Source: Cyclobacteriaceae bacterium (GTDB lineage Bacteria; Bacteroidota; Bacteroidia; Cytophagales; Cyclobacteriaceae). Taken from it: a stretch of 43,174 nt of DNA. Within the stretch, counting starts at the first letter, position 1. Every line of letters starts with the position of its first letter. The notes beneath the pieces are model-generated. The model worked only from the letters and a program-made list of their open reading frames with translations, ran no database searches and was not told where the DNA came from. The position numbers were made by a program, and so were the translations under genes. Positions 35,796-43,174 of this stretch are shown one piece after another. The stretch lies in the NCBI GenBank assembly GCA_029858965.1, contig JAOUDZ010000034.1, forward strand, positions 1-43,174, read 5' to 3'.

Positions 35796-38285
35796 TTGAG
35801 AGCCTCGAAAAATAAATATATTCTATTAATTCTGGGGCTTGGCGCTACTTTGTCCGGATGTTTGGGCACCAAGCACCTGAAAGAAAACGAAAAACTATTG
35901 TATCGCCAAAGCATCGACGCGCCTAAGAATGTGGATGAAGAAGCGCTTCGAAACCTTTATGCCCAGGAACCTAATCGCAAAATTCTGGGATTGCCTATCG
36001 CCTCCCTTGTAGGCATCTATTATTTTGGGTACAAACGATATGATCAGGAGAAATATATTCGTAAGAAGGAAGCTGTTGAAAGTAAGTACGACAAAAAAAT
36101 AGCGGAGGAAACTTCACAAAAGAAGATTAACAAATACTTGTTTAAAAAACAAAAGAAGGTCGTAAAGATTAATTCCTTTATTGAAAATGGAAATCTCTGG
36201 ATGCAATGGGGAGAACCTTTGTCCATTTACGATAGCAGCCAGACAAGATTAACCAGGGAAAGGTTTCAGGACTATCTTTTTGCCAACGGTTACTTTCAAA
36301 GATCAGTAACTGAAGAAGTCCGATCCAAATTACAACTTGTTCGGGTGCGTTATAAAATAGAATCGGGTAAACCTTATTTTTTGGATTCCATATCCTACGA
36401 TGTGCAGGATACCACCATCTTGCGCATAATTCTTGAAAACGAAAAAGAAAGCTTTATCAGAAAAGGCACACGGTATAATCAGGATAATTTTACCAAGGAG
36501 CGAGAAAGGATAGATTTATTGCTAAAGGATCATGGGTTTTATGATTTCAGTCGGCAATACGTAGACTTTCAGGCAGATACGTCCTTTAGAACACCTGAGC
36601 GAAAAGTAGCGATTATCATTGCCGTAAAAGATCCGGCCAAGCGAGGATATCACAAGCAGTTTAATATTGACACAGTAACGTTTACCACAGACGTTGGTGC
36701 TAACATTCCAGGAGCTGAAAGAAAGACCAGGGCCTATCGGGATATTCAGTTCAAGTACTATACCCGAGACTATAATTTAAGAATCCTTAGCCAACGCGTA
36801 TTTATAAGGCCGAAGGATGACTATAGCCGGTCAAAAACACTCAATACACAGCGACAATTAGGTAACGTGGAAGCTTTCAAGTTTGTAAACATTAACTATG
36901 ATACGTCCGACGGAAAGTTCATTGCCAACATCTTCGCAAGCCCATTAACACGATATGAGTGGACGAATGAGGTGGGGGTAAATGTAACACAAGGATTTCC
37001 CGGACCATTCTATATTATGTCCCTTAAAAAGCGAAATGTCTTTAAAGGCATGGCGACTTTTGGTCTTAGCGGACGGTTTGGGTTCGAAGGAGTCGCCTCC
37101 GCAACTGAGTCAAATAATGTGTATAAGAGTACCGAGGCCGGTATTGATGCATCGTTGACCTTCCCCCAATTTATCTGGCCTCTCAAAGAGGAGCGCAGAA
37201 TCAAAGTTGCACCCTATAATCCCAAAACCAAATTTACAGCCGGCATTTCATATTCCGACCGTCCCGAATACCGAAGAACGGTTGCCGCAGTAAACGGTAC
37301 CTATACCTGGCAAAACCTAAAGAAGACATCCTACTCGCTGACACCGATAAATGTGGGTGTCATCGATACTTCCAATCTTTCGCCCGAATTCAGAGACTTG
37401 CTTAAGCAGCAAGCGGACCTTGGCAATAATAGTCTGATCAATGCCTTTAGACCCTCTTTTGTCAACAGTATAATTTTTAGTGTGACCTGGAATCTGCGCA
37501 ACTATGGAAACAAAGAAAATGATTCGGGATTTATTAAAGCTCAAATAGAAAGTGGTGGCACGATTTGGAACTTAATAAACCCGCAGTTTATTACTGACCT
37601 GGAATTAGAGTATTACAAATACATTCGTGTTGGCCTGGATGTAAGACGCATTAATCCGATTAACAAAAACACAACAATTGCTTACAGGTTCAATTCGGGA
37701 TTTGCATACTCCTATGCTGCAAACAAAAGCTTACCCTACGAAAAATTCTTTTTTGCAGGCGGTAGTAACAGTATTCGTGCCTGGAGACCACGCCGCCTGG
37801 GAACAGGATCTGCCAAACCCAGGCTCAGTGAAAATCCCGTAGCAGATGGATTATTCGATTACAGTATCGAAAGACCATCTGAAATTTTGCTGGAGGGAAG
37901 TATTGAGTTACGTCAAAGACTGTTTGGCTTCGTGTACGGTGCTGTTTTTATCGACGCCGGAAATGTTTGGAATTTCAGACCTTTTAATGTTAAAGATCAG
38001 GACGGAATCATTACACAGGATAACAGTTCACAATTTAAGCTTAACAGATTTTACAAGGAATTTGGCGTAGGTACAGGCTTCGGGCTCCGGTTTGACTTCA
38101 CCTTCCTGATTCTACGATTTGATGTTGGGTTAAAAGCCTATGATCCCGCCCGGGATAAAGGTGATAAATTTGTATTGGACAATGTTCGCTTCTGGAAACC
38201 CTATGCCACCGAAAGAAGTGACGGTACATACTATAACTATAAAGAACCTGTTATCTACAATGTAGGTATCGGCTTTCCTTTCTAA
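35796..38285 (+). CDS. tamL: BamA/TamA-family outer-membrane assembly lipoprotein (TamL type)
   Basis: An 829-residue protein. From the TTG at 35796 it begins RASKNKYILLILGLGATLSGC, a lipoprotein signal with lipobox LSGC and lipidated C22. The following LGTKHLKENEKLLY is typical of Bacteroidota TamL. Residues up to about 400 hold POTRA-like repeats (for example RERIDLLLKDHGFYDFSRQYVDF). The C-terminal half is a 16-strand barrel of the Omp85 type, with the conserved FFAGGSNSIRAWRPRRLG segment and final strand YNVGIGFPF. TamL with TamB is thought to aid outer-membrane biogenesis. The TTG start is inferred: upstream codons would destroy the lipoprotein signal. The promoter must overlap the divergent methyltransferase gene. 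Confidence 0.88.
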   Translation: MRASKNKYILLILGLGATLSGCLGTKHLKENEKLLYRQSIDAPKNVDEEALRNLYAQEPNRKILGLPIASLVGIYYFGYKRYDQEKYIRKKEAVESKYDKKIAEETSQKKINKYLFKKQKKVVKINSFIENGNLWMQWGEPLSIYDSSQTRLTRERFQDYLFANGYFQRSVTEEVRSKLQLVRVRYKIESGKPYFLDSISYDVQDTTILRIILENEKESFIRKGTRYNQDNFTKERERIDLLLKDHGFYDFSRQYVDFQADTSFRTPERKVAIIIAVKDPAKRGYHKQFNIDTVTFTTDVGANIPGAERKTRAYRDIQFKYYTRDYNLRILSQRVFIRPKDDYSRSKTLNTQRQLGNVEAFKFVNINYDTSDGKFIANIFASPLTRYEWTNEVGVNVTQGFPGPFYIMSLKKRNVFKGMATFGLSGRFGFEGVASATESNNVYKSTEAGIDASLTFPQFIWPLKEERRIKVAPYNPKTKFTAGISYSDRPEYRRTVAAVNGTYTWQNLKKTSYSLTPINVGVIDTSNLSPEFRDLLKQQADLGNNSLINAFRPSFVNSIIFSVTWNLRNYGNKENDSGFIKAQIESGGTIWNLINPQFITDLELEYYKYIRVGLDVRRINPINKNTTIAYRFNSGFAYSYAANKSLPYEKFFFAGGSNSIRAWRPRRLGTGSAKPRLSENPVADGLFDYSIERPSEILLEGSIELRQRLFGFVYGAVFIDAGNVWNFRPFNVKDQDGIITQDNSSQFKLNRFYKEFGVGTGFGLRFDFTFLILRFDVGLKAYDPARDKGDKFVLDNVRFWKPYATERSDGTYYNYKEPVIYNVGIGFPF

Positions 38286-38320
38286 CGGCACTGCTTGAAG
38301 TCTTGTCCAATGTGGAAAAC

Positions 38321-40417
38321 TCAGAAATCCAATAGGGAACGCAAGGCTTCAGCAACTTTGTCTGCATTCGGAAGCATCATTTTCTCCAGCGCTGCATTCA
38401 GTGGAACTGCGGGCAAGTCGGCTGAACCCAACGTCCAGACTGGGGCATCCAGGTCCGTAAAACATTCCTTTTGGATTCTTCCCGCCAGCGATTCTGCAAA
38501 TGAATTCAGGAGTGGCTCTTCCGTCAGAACAAAGGCCCTGTTGTGCTTCTCCACTAATGATTTTATCATTTCCCAGTCGATTGGATTGAGGGTTCGCAAA
38601 TCCAGGATCTCTACCTGCCCCGCAAAAGCGCCTGAAGCCTCTTTCGCCCAATAAACGCCCATCCCATACGTGATGATCACGCACGACATGCCCATGCTTA
38701 CCTTTTCTTCCTGAGCATACTGCACAATGTTTGCTTTTCCCAACGGAATGATATAATTCGAATCCGGTTCAATCATCTTTGCTTCTTTGGTACCCGGAAT
38801 TTTGGACCAGTACAACCCCTTATGCTCCAGCATTATGACTGGATTGGGATCGTAGAAAGAAGCTTTCAGCAACCCCTTCATATCTGCTGCATTAGAGGGG
38901 TACACTATCTTAATACCACGGATCCTCAGCAAGGCTGATTCAATACTGCCGGAATGATACGGGCCACCTCCACCATAAGCGCCTATCGGTACCCTGATTA
39001 AAGCCTGGATCGGAAATTTTCCCTTCGACAGGTAACAACTTTTTGAAAGTTCCTCCACCAACTGATTCATGCCTGCCCAGATATAATCTGCAAACTGAAT
39101 TTCAACGATGGGCTTAGCGCCAACCGCGCACATACCTGCCGTTGATCCGATAATATAGGCTTCCTGAATCGGGGTATTGAAAACCCTATTGTCGCCGTAT
39201 TTTTCGGCCAGTGTTGCCGCCTCCCGGAACACGCCGCCTAACCTTCTGCCTACATCCTGCCCATAAAATAAGGCTTCCTGATGTTCATGTAAGATTTCAT
39301 CGACAGCATGCAACGCAGCATCCACCATCACCACCTTTTCACCATTTTCCGGAGCACGCTCACCTTTTTCTGTTATCACCGGGGTTGGTGCAAATTCATG
39401 AGAATCAAAGTCTTCCGGATTGGGATCAGGAGACTCAAGGGCCTTTCGATAGTCATCAGATACTTTGTTGGCTGCGAGAAGCTGAATTTGCAGCAGGACT
39501 TCTTCCGACTCACCATGCTGCCGCAGATACGTCTCAAGTCGTTCAATGGGATCATTCTTTAACGCCATTGCATGGGCATCCCCGCCGCGGTACCACTCCA
39601 TTCGAACCCCTGATGTATGATGCCCGAGAAGAGAACACCTGGCATGAACAAGAATAGGTGCCCGTTTCTTTCGAACAAAATCGATTGCTTTCTTTACACC
39701 CAGGTAAGCATCGATAAAGTCCGCTCCGTCAACTGCCATGCGTTCCAAACCACTGAAGCCAGCGGCATAGGCATAAGCGTCCATCGCACGCATTTCTTTC
39801 CCCGTAGCGGAAATTCCCCAATCATTATCCTGAACCAAGTAAAGTATGGGAAGTCGTTTAAGAACGGCCATCTGAAAAGCCTCTGACACTTCACCTTCTG
39901 TGACTGATCCATCCCCCATTGAACACAATACCACAGGCGGATTTTCCAGTTTTAACCCAAGCCCCTCAAAGTAAGAAAGTCCGTGTGCCATCCCTGTCGC
40001 TGGAATAGCCTGCATTCCGGTAGCTGAACTTTGGTGCGGGATTGTCGGAAAACCTTTTTGCTTCAGGGAAGGATGTCCATAATAGGTCCGTCCACCCGAA
40101 AAAGGATCATCGCGTTTCGCCATAAGTTGCAGCATGAGTTCATATGGTTCCAGTCCAATTCCCAGCAGCATGGAATCGTCACGATAGTATGGTGAAACAT
40201 AATCCCAGGGCTTTAATTGCAGCCCGGCAGCAACCTGAATGGCTTCGTGCCCACGCGAGGTACTGTGGACATATCTGCTGCAAATCTCACGGTTCTCATC
40301 GTATGTCTCGGACATTCGCTTAGCGGTAAGCATCAGTTCGTATGCCTTGAGCAGAATTTCCCGTTCAATGTCGGGCTTTACGTTTCGTTTTGCTTTTGCG
40401 GTCTTTTCAACAGCCAT
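38321..40417 (-). CDS. Fused E1 alpha/beta 2-oxoacid dehydrogenase (branched-chain type)
   Basis: A 698-residue thiamine-diphosphate-dependent E1 with both subunits in one chain. Residues about 20-330 are the alpha part, with the TPP motif GDGSVTEGEVSEAFQMAVLK and QDNDWGIS. Residues about 365-698 are the beta part (DAALHAVDEILHEHQE, the stretch around VGAKPIVEIQFADYIW, and the final ILDLRTLNPIDWEMI region). It should catalyse decarboxylation and reductive acylation of a lipoyl-E2, most likely for branched-chain 2-oxoacids. Fused E1 proteins are common in Bacteroidota. No E2 or E3 gene is adjacent. It converges with tamL, 35 bases apart. Confidence 0.92.
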   Translation of the reverse strand: MAVEKTAKAKRNVKPDIEREILLKAYELMLTAKRMSETYDENREICSRYVHSTSRGHEAIQVAAGLQLKPWDYVSPYYRDDSMLLGIGLEPYELMLQLMAKRDDPFSGGRTYYGHPSLKQKGFPTIPHQSSATGMQAIPATGMAHGLSYFEGLGLKLENPPVVLCSMGDGSVTEGEVSEAFQMAVLKRLPILYLVQDNDWGISATGKEMRAMDAYAYAAGFSGLERMAVDGADFIDAYLGVKKAIDFVRKKRAPILVHARCSLLGHHTSGVRMEWYRGGDAHAMALKNDPIERLETYLRQHGESEEVLLQIQLLAANKVSDDYRKALESPDPNPEDFDSHEFAPTPVITEKGERAPENGEKVVMVDAALHAVDEILHEHQEALFYGQDVGRRLGGVFREAATLAEKYGDNRVFNTPIQEAYIIGSTAGMCAVGAKPIVEIQFADYIWAGMNQLVEELSKSCYLSKGKFPIQALIRVPIGAYGGGGPYHSGSIESALLRIRGIKIVYPSNAADMKGLLKASFYDPNPVIMLEHKGLYWSKIPGTKEAKMIEPDSNYIIPLGKANIVQYAQEEKVSMGMSCVIITYGMGVYWAKEASGAFAGQVEILDLRTLNPIDWEMIKSLVEKHNRAFVLTEEPLLNSFAESLAGRIQKECFTDLDAPVWTLGSADLPAVPLNAALEKMMLPNADKVAEALRSLLDF

Positions 40418-40758
40418 CCTTGTTTATTGACTTGGTTAAAGATAGGTATTTATGATTTTTCAAACGATTGTAATGGAGTGATTCTCTTTTCAGCATGACC
40501 AGTGTGGCAACCCCTCAGGCGATGAGCAGGAACATGCAGCGGCGAAAAACCTAACTTTTGCCAGCTGTGTTCCATGTATTACTATTTTCTCTTAATCACC
40601 ACCCAACGCCATCCGCTACGGCAGAATCTTCCCGTTTATTTTAATATCAAAATCAGCGCATCGCATACGGTGTTAATACCTATTTTTGAAAGCCTGAAAT
40701 TGCGGATTTCACAACTGATTGGTGCTCCCATGACAAGGCCGAGATAGTTAATCACTAT
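40418..40758. other. Intergenic stretch between E1 and hemF
   Basis: A 341-base divergent spacer. It must hold the E1 promoter (minus strand; a near match TATCTTTA lies at 40436-40443 read on the minus strand) and the hemF promoter. Two short frames (40495-40554 and 40574-40747, plus strand) lack recognisable motifs. No tRNA, repeat or strong hairpin was seen. Confidence 0.5.
40681..40688 (+). promoter_or_regulatory. Candidate Bacteroidota -7 promoter element for hemF
   Basis: TATTTTTG matches the TAnnTTTG consensus of the Bacteroidota primary sigma factor and lies 71 bases upstream of the hemF start. No TTG or TTTG was found at the usual distance upstream, so support is partial. Confidence 0.35.
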
Positions 40759-41667
40759 ATGATCGCAAAAGAAGAAATACGAGATTGGTTTACCAGCCTG
40801 CAACTTGATATTTGCAAGCAGCTGGAAGAGACGGATGGCAAGGGAGAATTCAAAAACGATCCCTGGGAAAGGCCTGGTGGTGGCGGTGGTGTCTCCCGCG
40901 TGCTTACCCACGGTAACATCATTGAAAAAGGAGGAGTGAATTTTTCTGCTGTTTGGGGAAAAACCCCTGAACCCGTATTAAAATCCATGAAACTTCAATC
41001 AGGTGAACATCCGGATTTTTTCGCGACGGGTGTATCCATTGTAATCCACCCTTTTAATCCGATGGTGCCAATCATCCACATGAATGTCCGTTATTTTGAA
41101 ATGAGCAATGGCGCCTGGTGGTTCGGCGGGGGCATCGATCTGACGCCGCATTACATACAAGAAGCCGATGCAAAGTATTTTCATCTGCAGCTCAAATCCG
41201 TATGCGACAAACATGATCCCTCCTACTATCCGGAATTCAAGAAATGGGCTGATGACTATTTCTTCATCAGGCATCGAAATGAAACCCGTGGTATTGGCGG
41301 AATATTTTTCGATTACCTAAAAGACGAAGCGCCTTTCAACAAAGCCTCACGATTCGAATTTATCAAAAGCGTAGGATCATCTTTTGCATCCATATACACA
41401 TATTTCATGAAAAAGAATCATCTGTTGCCCTTCACGGATAAACAGAAACACTGGCAGCATCTCCGCAGGGGACGTTACGTTGAATTTAACCTGGTATGGG
41501 ACCGCGGGACTAAGTTTGGGTTGGATACCGAAGGCAGAACTGAGTCAATTTTGATGAGTCTTCCCCCGATGGCTGAGTGGATATACCGGTTTGAGGCTGA
41601 ACCTTCATCGGAAGAGGAAAAAACGCTGGGACTATTGAGAAAAGGGATTGATTGGATTCATGCGTGA
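40759..41667 (+). CDS. hemF: Oxygen-dependent coproporphyrinogen III oxidase HemF
   Basis: A 302-residue cytosolic enzyme that oxidatively decarboxylates coproporphyrinogen III to protoporphyrinogen IX using O2, a late heme step. Signature blocks are WERPGGGGGVSRVL, GVNFSAVWG, the catalytic-histidine segment PIIHMNVRYFE (H107), WFGGGIDLTPHY, RGIGGIFFDYL and the C-terminal RRGRYVEFNLVWDRGTKFGL. Length is standard. Use of HemF implies an aerobic lifestyle, consistent with menaquinone-linked respiration. No other hem gene is adjacent. Confidence 0.96.
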   Translation: MIAKEEIRDWFTSLQLDICKQLEETDGKGEFKNDPWERPGGGGGVSRVLTHGNIIEKGGVNFSAVWGKTPEPVLKSMKLQSGEHPDFFATGVSIVIHPFNPMVPIIHMNVRYFEMSNGAWWFGGGIDLTPHYIQEADAKYFHLQLKSVCDKHDPSYYPEFKKWADDYFFIRHRNETRGIGGIFFDYLKDEAPFNKASRFEFIKSVGSSFASIYTYFMKKNHLLPFTDKQKHWQHLRRGRYVEFNLVWDRGTKFGLDTEGRTESILMSLPPMAEWIYRFEAEPSSEEEKTLGLLRKGIDWIHA

Positions 41668-41702
41668 ATCCAGGATTCACACCCGCTTATAAAAAAGCTT
41701 TT
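41664..41702. terminator. Candidate terminator region between convergent hemF and arsC-like genes
   Basis: GTGAATCC (41664-41671) and GGATTCAC (41673-41680) form a near-perfect palindrome overlapping the hemF stop codon, and an AAAAAGCTTTTT palindrome lies just after it. The two genes converge here. The first hairpin lacks an immediate T run, so function is uncertain. Confidence 0.3.
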
Positions 41703-42034
41703 TCATAGCCGGCTTCATCGAAGCCCAGCGCCAGAACTTTGCCGTTATCTTCAATCAATGGACGCTTGATGACACTAGTCTTCTCTGCCATTAACGAAAT
41801 TGCCGCAGCTTCATTTTTAACCTTTGATTGAACAGATGCATCCAATTGACGCCATGTAGTACCTTTCTTGTTAACAAGACTCTCCCAACCCACCTGCTTG
41901 CTCCAGATCTTTAATTTTTCTTTTGTTATTCCTGCCCGCTTATAATCGTGAAATTCAAAATCAATTTGATTTCGGTTTAACCAATCAAGTGCACGTTTTA
42001 CCGTGTTGCAATTCTTAATGCCATAGACAGTCAT
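41687..42034 (-). CDS. YffB/Spx-like ArsC-family protein
   Basis: A 115-residue thioredoxin-fold protein of the ArsC/Spx/YffB group. The N-terminal strand and redox loop read VYGIKNCNTVKRALDWL with a single cysteine at C9 (the CxxC second position is Val). The segment VIKRPLIEDNGKVLALGFDE is the conserved C-terminal RPL motif. The CNTVKRA loop resembles YffB-type members rather than true arsenate reductases, so an arsenate role is not supported. It could be a thiol-dependent reductase or regulator. It ends near hemF and is preceded on the same strand by the DAHP synthase gene. Confidence 0.85.
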   Translation of the reverse strand: MTVYGIKNCNTVKRALDWLNRNQIDFEFHDYKRAGITKEKLKIWSKQVGWESLVNKKGTTWRQLDASVQSKVKNEAAAISLMAEKTSVIKRPLIEDNGKVLALGFDEAGYEKAFL

Positions 42035-42035
42035 A

Positions 42036-42072
42036 GGAATAGGGGATTAGGTTTGGGGCATAAGGCACAGGG
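42036..42072 (+). repeat. Degenerate G-rich heptad repeat downstream of DAHP synthase gene
   Basis: G tracts start at or cover 42036, 42043, 42050, 42057, 42064 and 42071, exactly 7 bases apart, separated by A/T/C-rich spacers (TAGGGGA, TTAGGTT, TGGGGCA, TAAGGCA). G-rich strand is plus. It fills most of the 53-base gap between the YffB-like and DAHP synthase genes. Confidence 0.6.
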
Positions 42073-42087
42073 TGCCAGAATTTCAAT

Positions 42088-43098
42088 TTAGAAGCTTTCC
42101 CGAAGCGCATACACTTTCTTTAGCTTGTCAATCAAACGCGCAGATTCTTCAAAGTCAAGGGTTTGCTGCCCATCAGAAGCAGCTTCCTCAGGTTTTTGAT
42201 GGGTTTCGTAAATCACCCCATCGGCACCTGCTATCACAGCGGCCAGCGCAATGGGATCCACATATTCGCGAATACCTATGCCGTGGGATGGATCTGCGAT
42301 CACCGGTAAATGGGTTTTCTCTTTGAGAATCGGAATAGCATTCAGATCCATGGTATTGCGACTTGCTTTTTCGTACGTACGGATTCCACGCTCACAGAGC
42401 ATAAGCTTTTCATTACCTGCAGCAAAGACATACTCCGCAGAATATAGCAATTCTTCTATGGTTCCTGAAATACCGCGCTTAATCATGATTGCTTTATCTA
42501 CTTTGCCAAGCTCATCCAGCAAATTAAAGTTTTGCGTATTCCTCGCCCCCACCTGAAATACATCCACGTAATCATACATCTCCGCGATCTGGCTTACCTG
42601 CATCACTTCCGTGATGATCTTGATACCAGCCTTTCGCGCAAGGGTATACCACATCTTCAGTCCGTCGATACCCAGACCGCGAAATGCATAAGGCGAACTT
42701 CTGGGCTTAAAAACCCCGCCCCGCATGATTCTTATGCCATGCTTCACAAGATGATCAATGGTCTGCTGAACCTGTCCCTCGTCTTCAATAGAGCACGGAC
42801 CGGCCATAAGCGACAAGGAACCATTTCCAATAATCACCTGATCTCCAAGATCAATGTGTGTTCGTTCAACTTTCCACTTGCGGGAAACAAGCTTATAATC
42901 GTCAGACACACGATGGATATCTTCGATGCCTTTCATCTGGCCCAGCAAGCGAATGTCAAAGTCCTTTTTGCCAATGCCGATGATGTACAGTTTCTCCTGC
43001 GTTTTTACTTCAGTAGCCTTATACCCCAGGCTTTTCACATTACCAACAATGGCCTCCTTGTCGGCCGCTGCAATGTTCGGATCTAATTGAATAATCAT
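42088..43098 (-). CDS. aroF: 3-Deoxy-7-phosphoheptulonate (DAHP) synthase, type I beta
   Basis: A 336-residue enzyme that condenses phosphoenolpyruvate and erythrose 4-phosphate, the first step of the shikimate pathway leading to chorismate. An N-terminal ferredoxin-like/ACT-like regulatory domain covers about 1-70 (IIGIGKKDFDIRLLGQMKGI). The barrel follows with AGPCSIEDEGQV, RGGVFKPRSSPYAFRGLG, QVGARNTQNF, MIKRG and the metal/substrate motif VIADPSHGIG. This is the AroF (TIGR01361-like) type, as in Thermotoga and Bacillus. Chorismate is also the substrate of MenF in this window. Both flanks carry G-rich heptad repeats, and the 5' copy is 12 bases from the start codon. Confidence 0.95.
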   Translation of the reverse strand: MIIQLDPNIAAADKEAIVGNVKSLGYKATEVKTQEKLYIIGIGKKDFDIRLLGQMKGIEDIHRVSDDYKLVSRKWKVERTHIDLGDQVIIGNGSLSLMAGPCSIEDEGQVQQTIDHLVKHGIRIMRGGVFKPRSSPYAFRGLGIDGLKMWYTLARKAGIKIITEVMQVSQIAEMYDYVDVFQVGARNTQNFNLLDELGKVDKAIMIKRGISGTIEELLYSAEYVFAAGNEKLMLCERGIRTYEKASRNTMDLNAIPILKEKTHLPVIADPSHGIGIREYVDPIALAAVIAGADGVIYETHQKPEEAASDGQQTLDFEESARLIDKLKKVYALRESF

Positions 43099-43110
43099 GC
43101 TTTTGCTAAT

Positions 43111-43174
43111 ATACCCTATACCGTTTACCCTATACCCTATACCCTATTCCCTATACCCTATACCCCCTCCCCCT
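43111..43174 (-). repeat. Heptanucleotide tandem repeat (ATACCCT/AGGGTAT) upstream of DAHP synthase gene
   Basis: Eight consecutive 7-base units run from 43111 to 43166: ATACCCT, ATACCGT, TTACCCT, ATACCCT, ATACCCT, ATTCCCT, ATACCCT and ATACCCC. They pass into CTCCCCCT at the window edge, so the array may continue. On the minus (coding) strand this is G3 tracts with 4-base spacers, a formal G-quadruplex motif lying in the likely 5' leader of the DAHP synthase gene. Confidence 0.85.

Noticed and set aside
38349-39912. Several open frames antisense or out of frame within the E1 gene
   Set aside because: The E1 protein is complete with all motifs. The overlapping frames have no recognisable features.
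40574-40747. 57-codon plus-strand frame in the E1-hemF spacer
   Set aside because: No motif, no clear ribosome site, and it covers the likely hemF promoter. Probably chance.
41687-42034. Arsenate reductase for arsenic resistance
   Set aside because: The loop CNTVKRA is YffB/Spx-like, and no ars genes are nearby.
43111-43174. CRISPR array
   Set aside because: The units are 7 bases long with no spacers, and no cas genes are present.

Overview
The window looks like a chromosomal segment from a member of the Bacteroidota, most likely order Cytophagales. The evidence is a large secreted protein with a Por/T9SS-type C-terminal sorting domain, a Bacteroidetes-type putative porin, a lipoprotein-type TamL/BamA-like assembly factor, a BatB-BatC pair, a fused E1 alpha/beta 2-oxoacid dehydrogenase, and few Shine-Dalgarno sequences. 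No search was possible, so the genus is not assigned.

Layout. (1) Bases 1-4850 are AT-rich and look accessory. Two paralogous class III cyclase/FlgO-like/TPR proteins point away from each other. Between them is a voltage-gated K+ channel gene. The left cyclase (minus) and the channel (plus) both lack their 5' ends and meet at about base 1859, as if one deletion removed a shared divergent promoter. The right-hand paralog is full length. It is followed by a decayed IS3-like insertion-sequence end, a terminator hairpin and tRNA-Ser(CGA). (2) 5026-12243: a MacB-type permease, an amidotransferase-fold-like exported protein, a small exported protein and a 1346-residue T9SS-secreted beta-propeller protein. 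(3) 12255-15878 (minus): miaE, a putative porin and lpxK. (4) 15983-20017: a NIF3-like protein, a coiled-coil protein with a degenerate zinc ribbon, an exported TPR protein and a histidine phosphatase. (5) 20045-25595: menaquinone genes menI-menF-menD-menB-menE, with menA and menC absent from the cluster. (6) 25825-31800: a single-domain response regulator, a half-length TolC-like protein, batB-batC, a thiolase and a MORN-repeat protein. (7) 31884-35027: purC, a STAS protein, a terminator, RNase Z and a queuosine-precursor transporter. (8) 35051-43174: a TrmH-family methyltransferase divergent from tamL, the fused E1 gene, hemF, a YffB/Spx-like protein and a type I DAHP synthase. The DAHP synthase gene is flanked on both sides by G-rich repeats of exact 7-base period.

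Functional links. DAHP synthase feeds chorismate to the menF-D-B-E pathway. LpxK, the porin and TamL all serve the outer membrane. MiaE, RNase Z, the queuosine-precursor transporter and the TrmH-family enzyme all serve RNA maturation.

I found no complete defence system, CRISPR array, integrase or prophage. The most unusual items are the doubly truncated gene junction at 1859, the solo IS end beside tRNA-Ser, the terminator-like hairpin inside a signal-peptide coding region at 17921, the Cys-depleted zinc ribbon, and the heptad G-rich repeats around the DAHP synthase gene.
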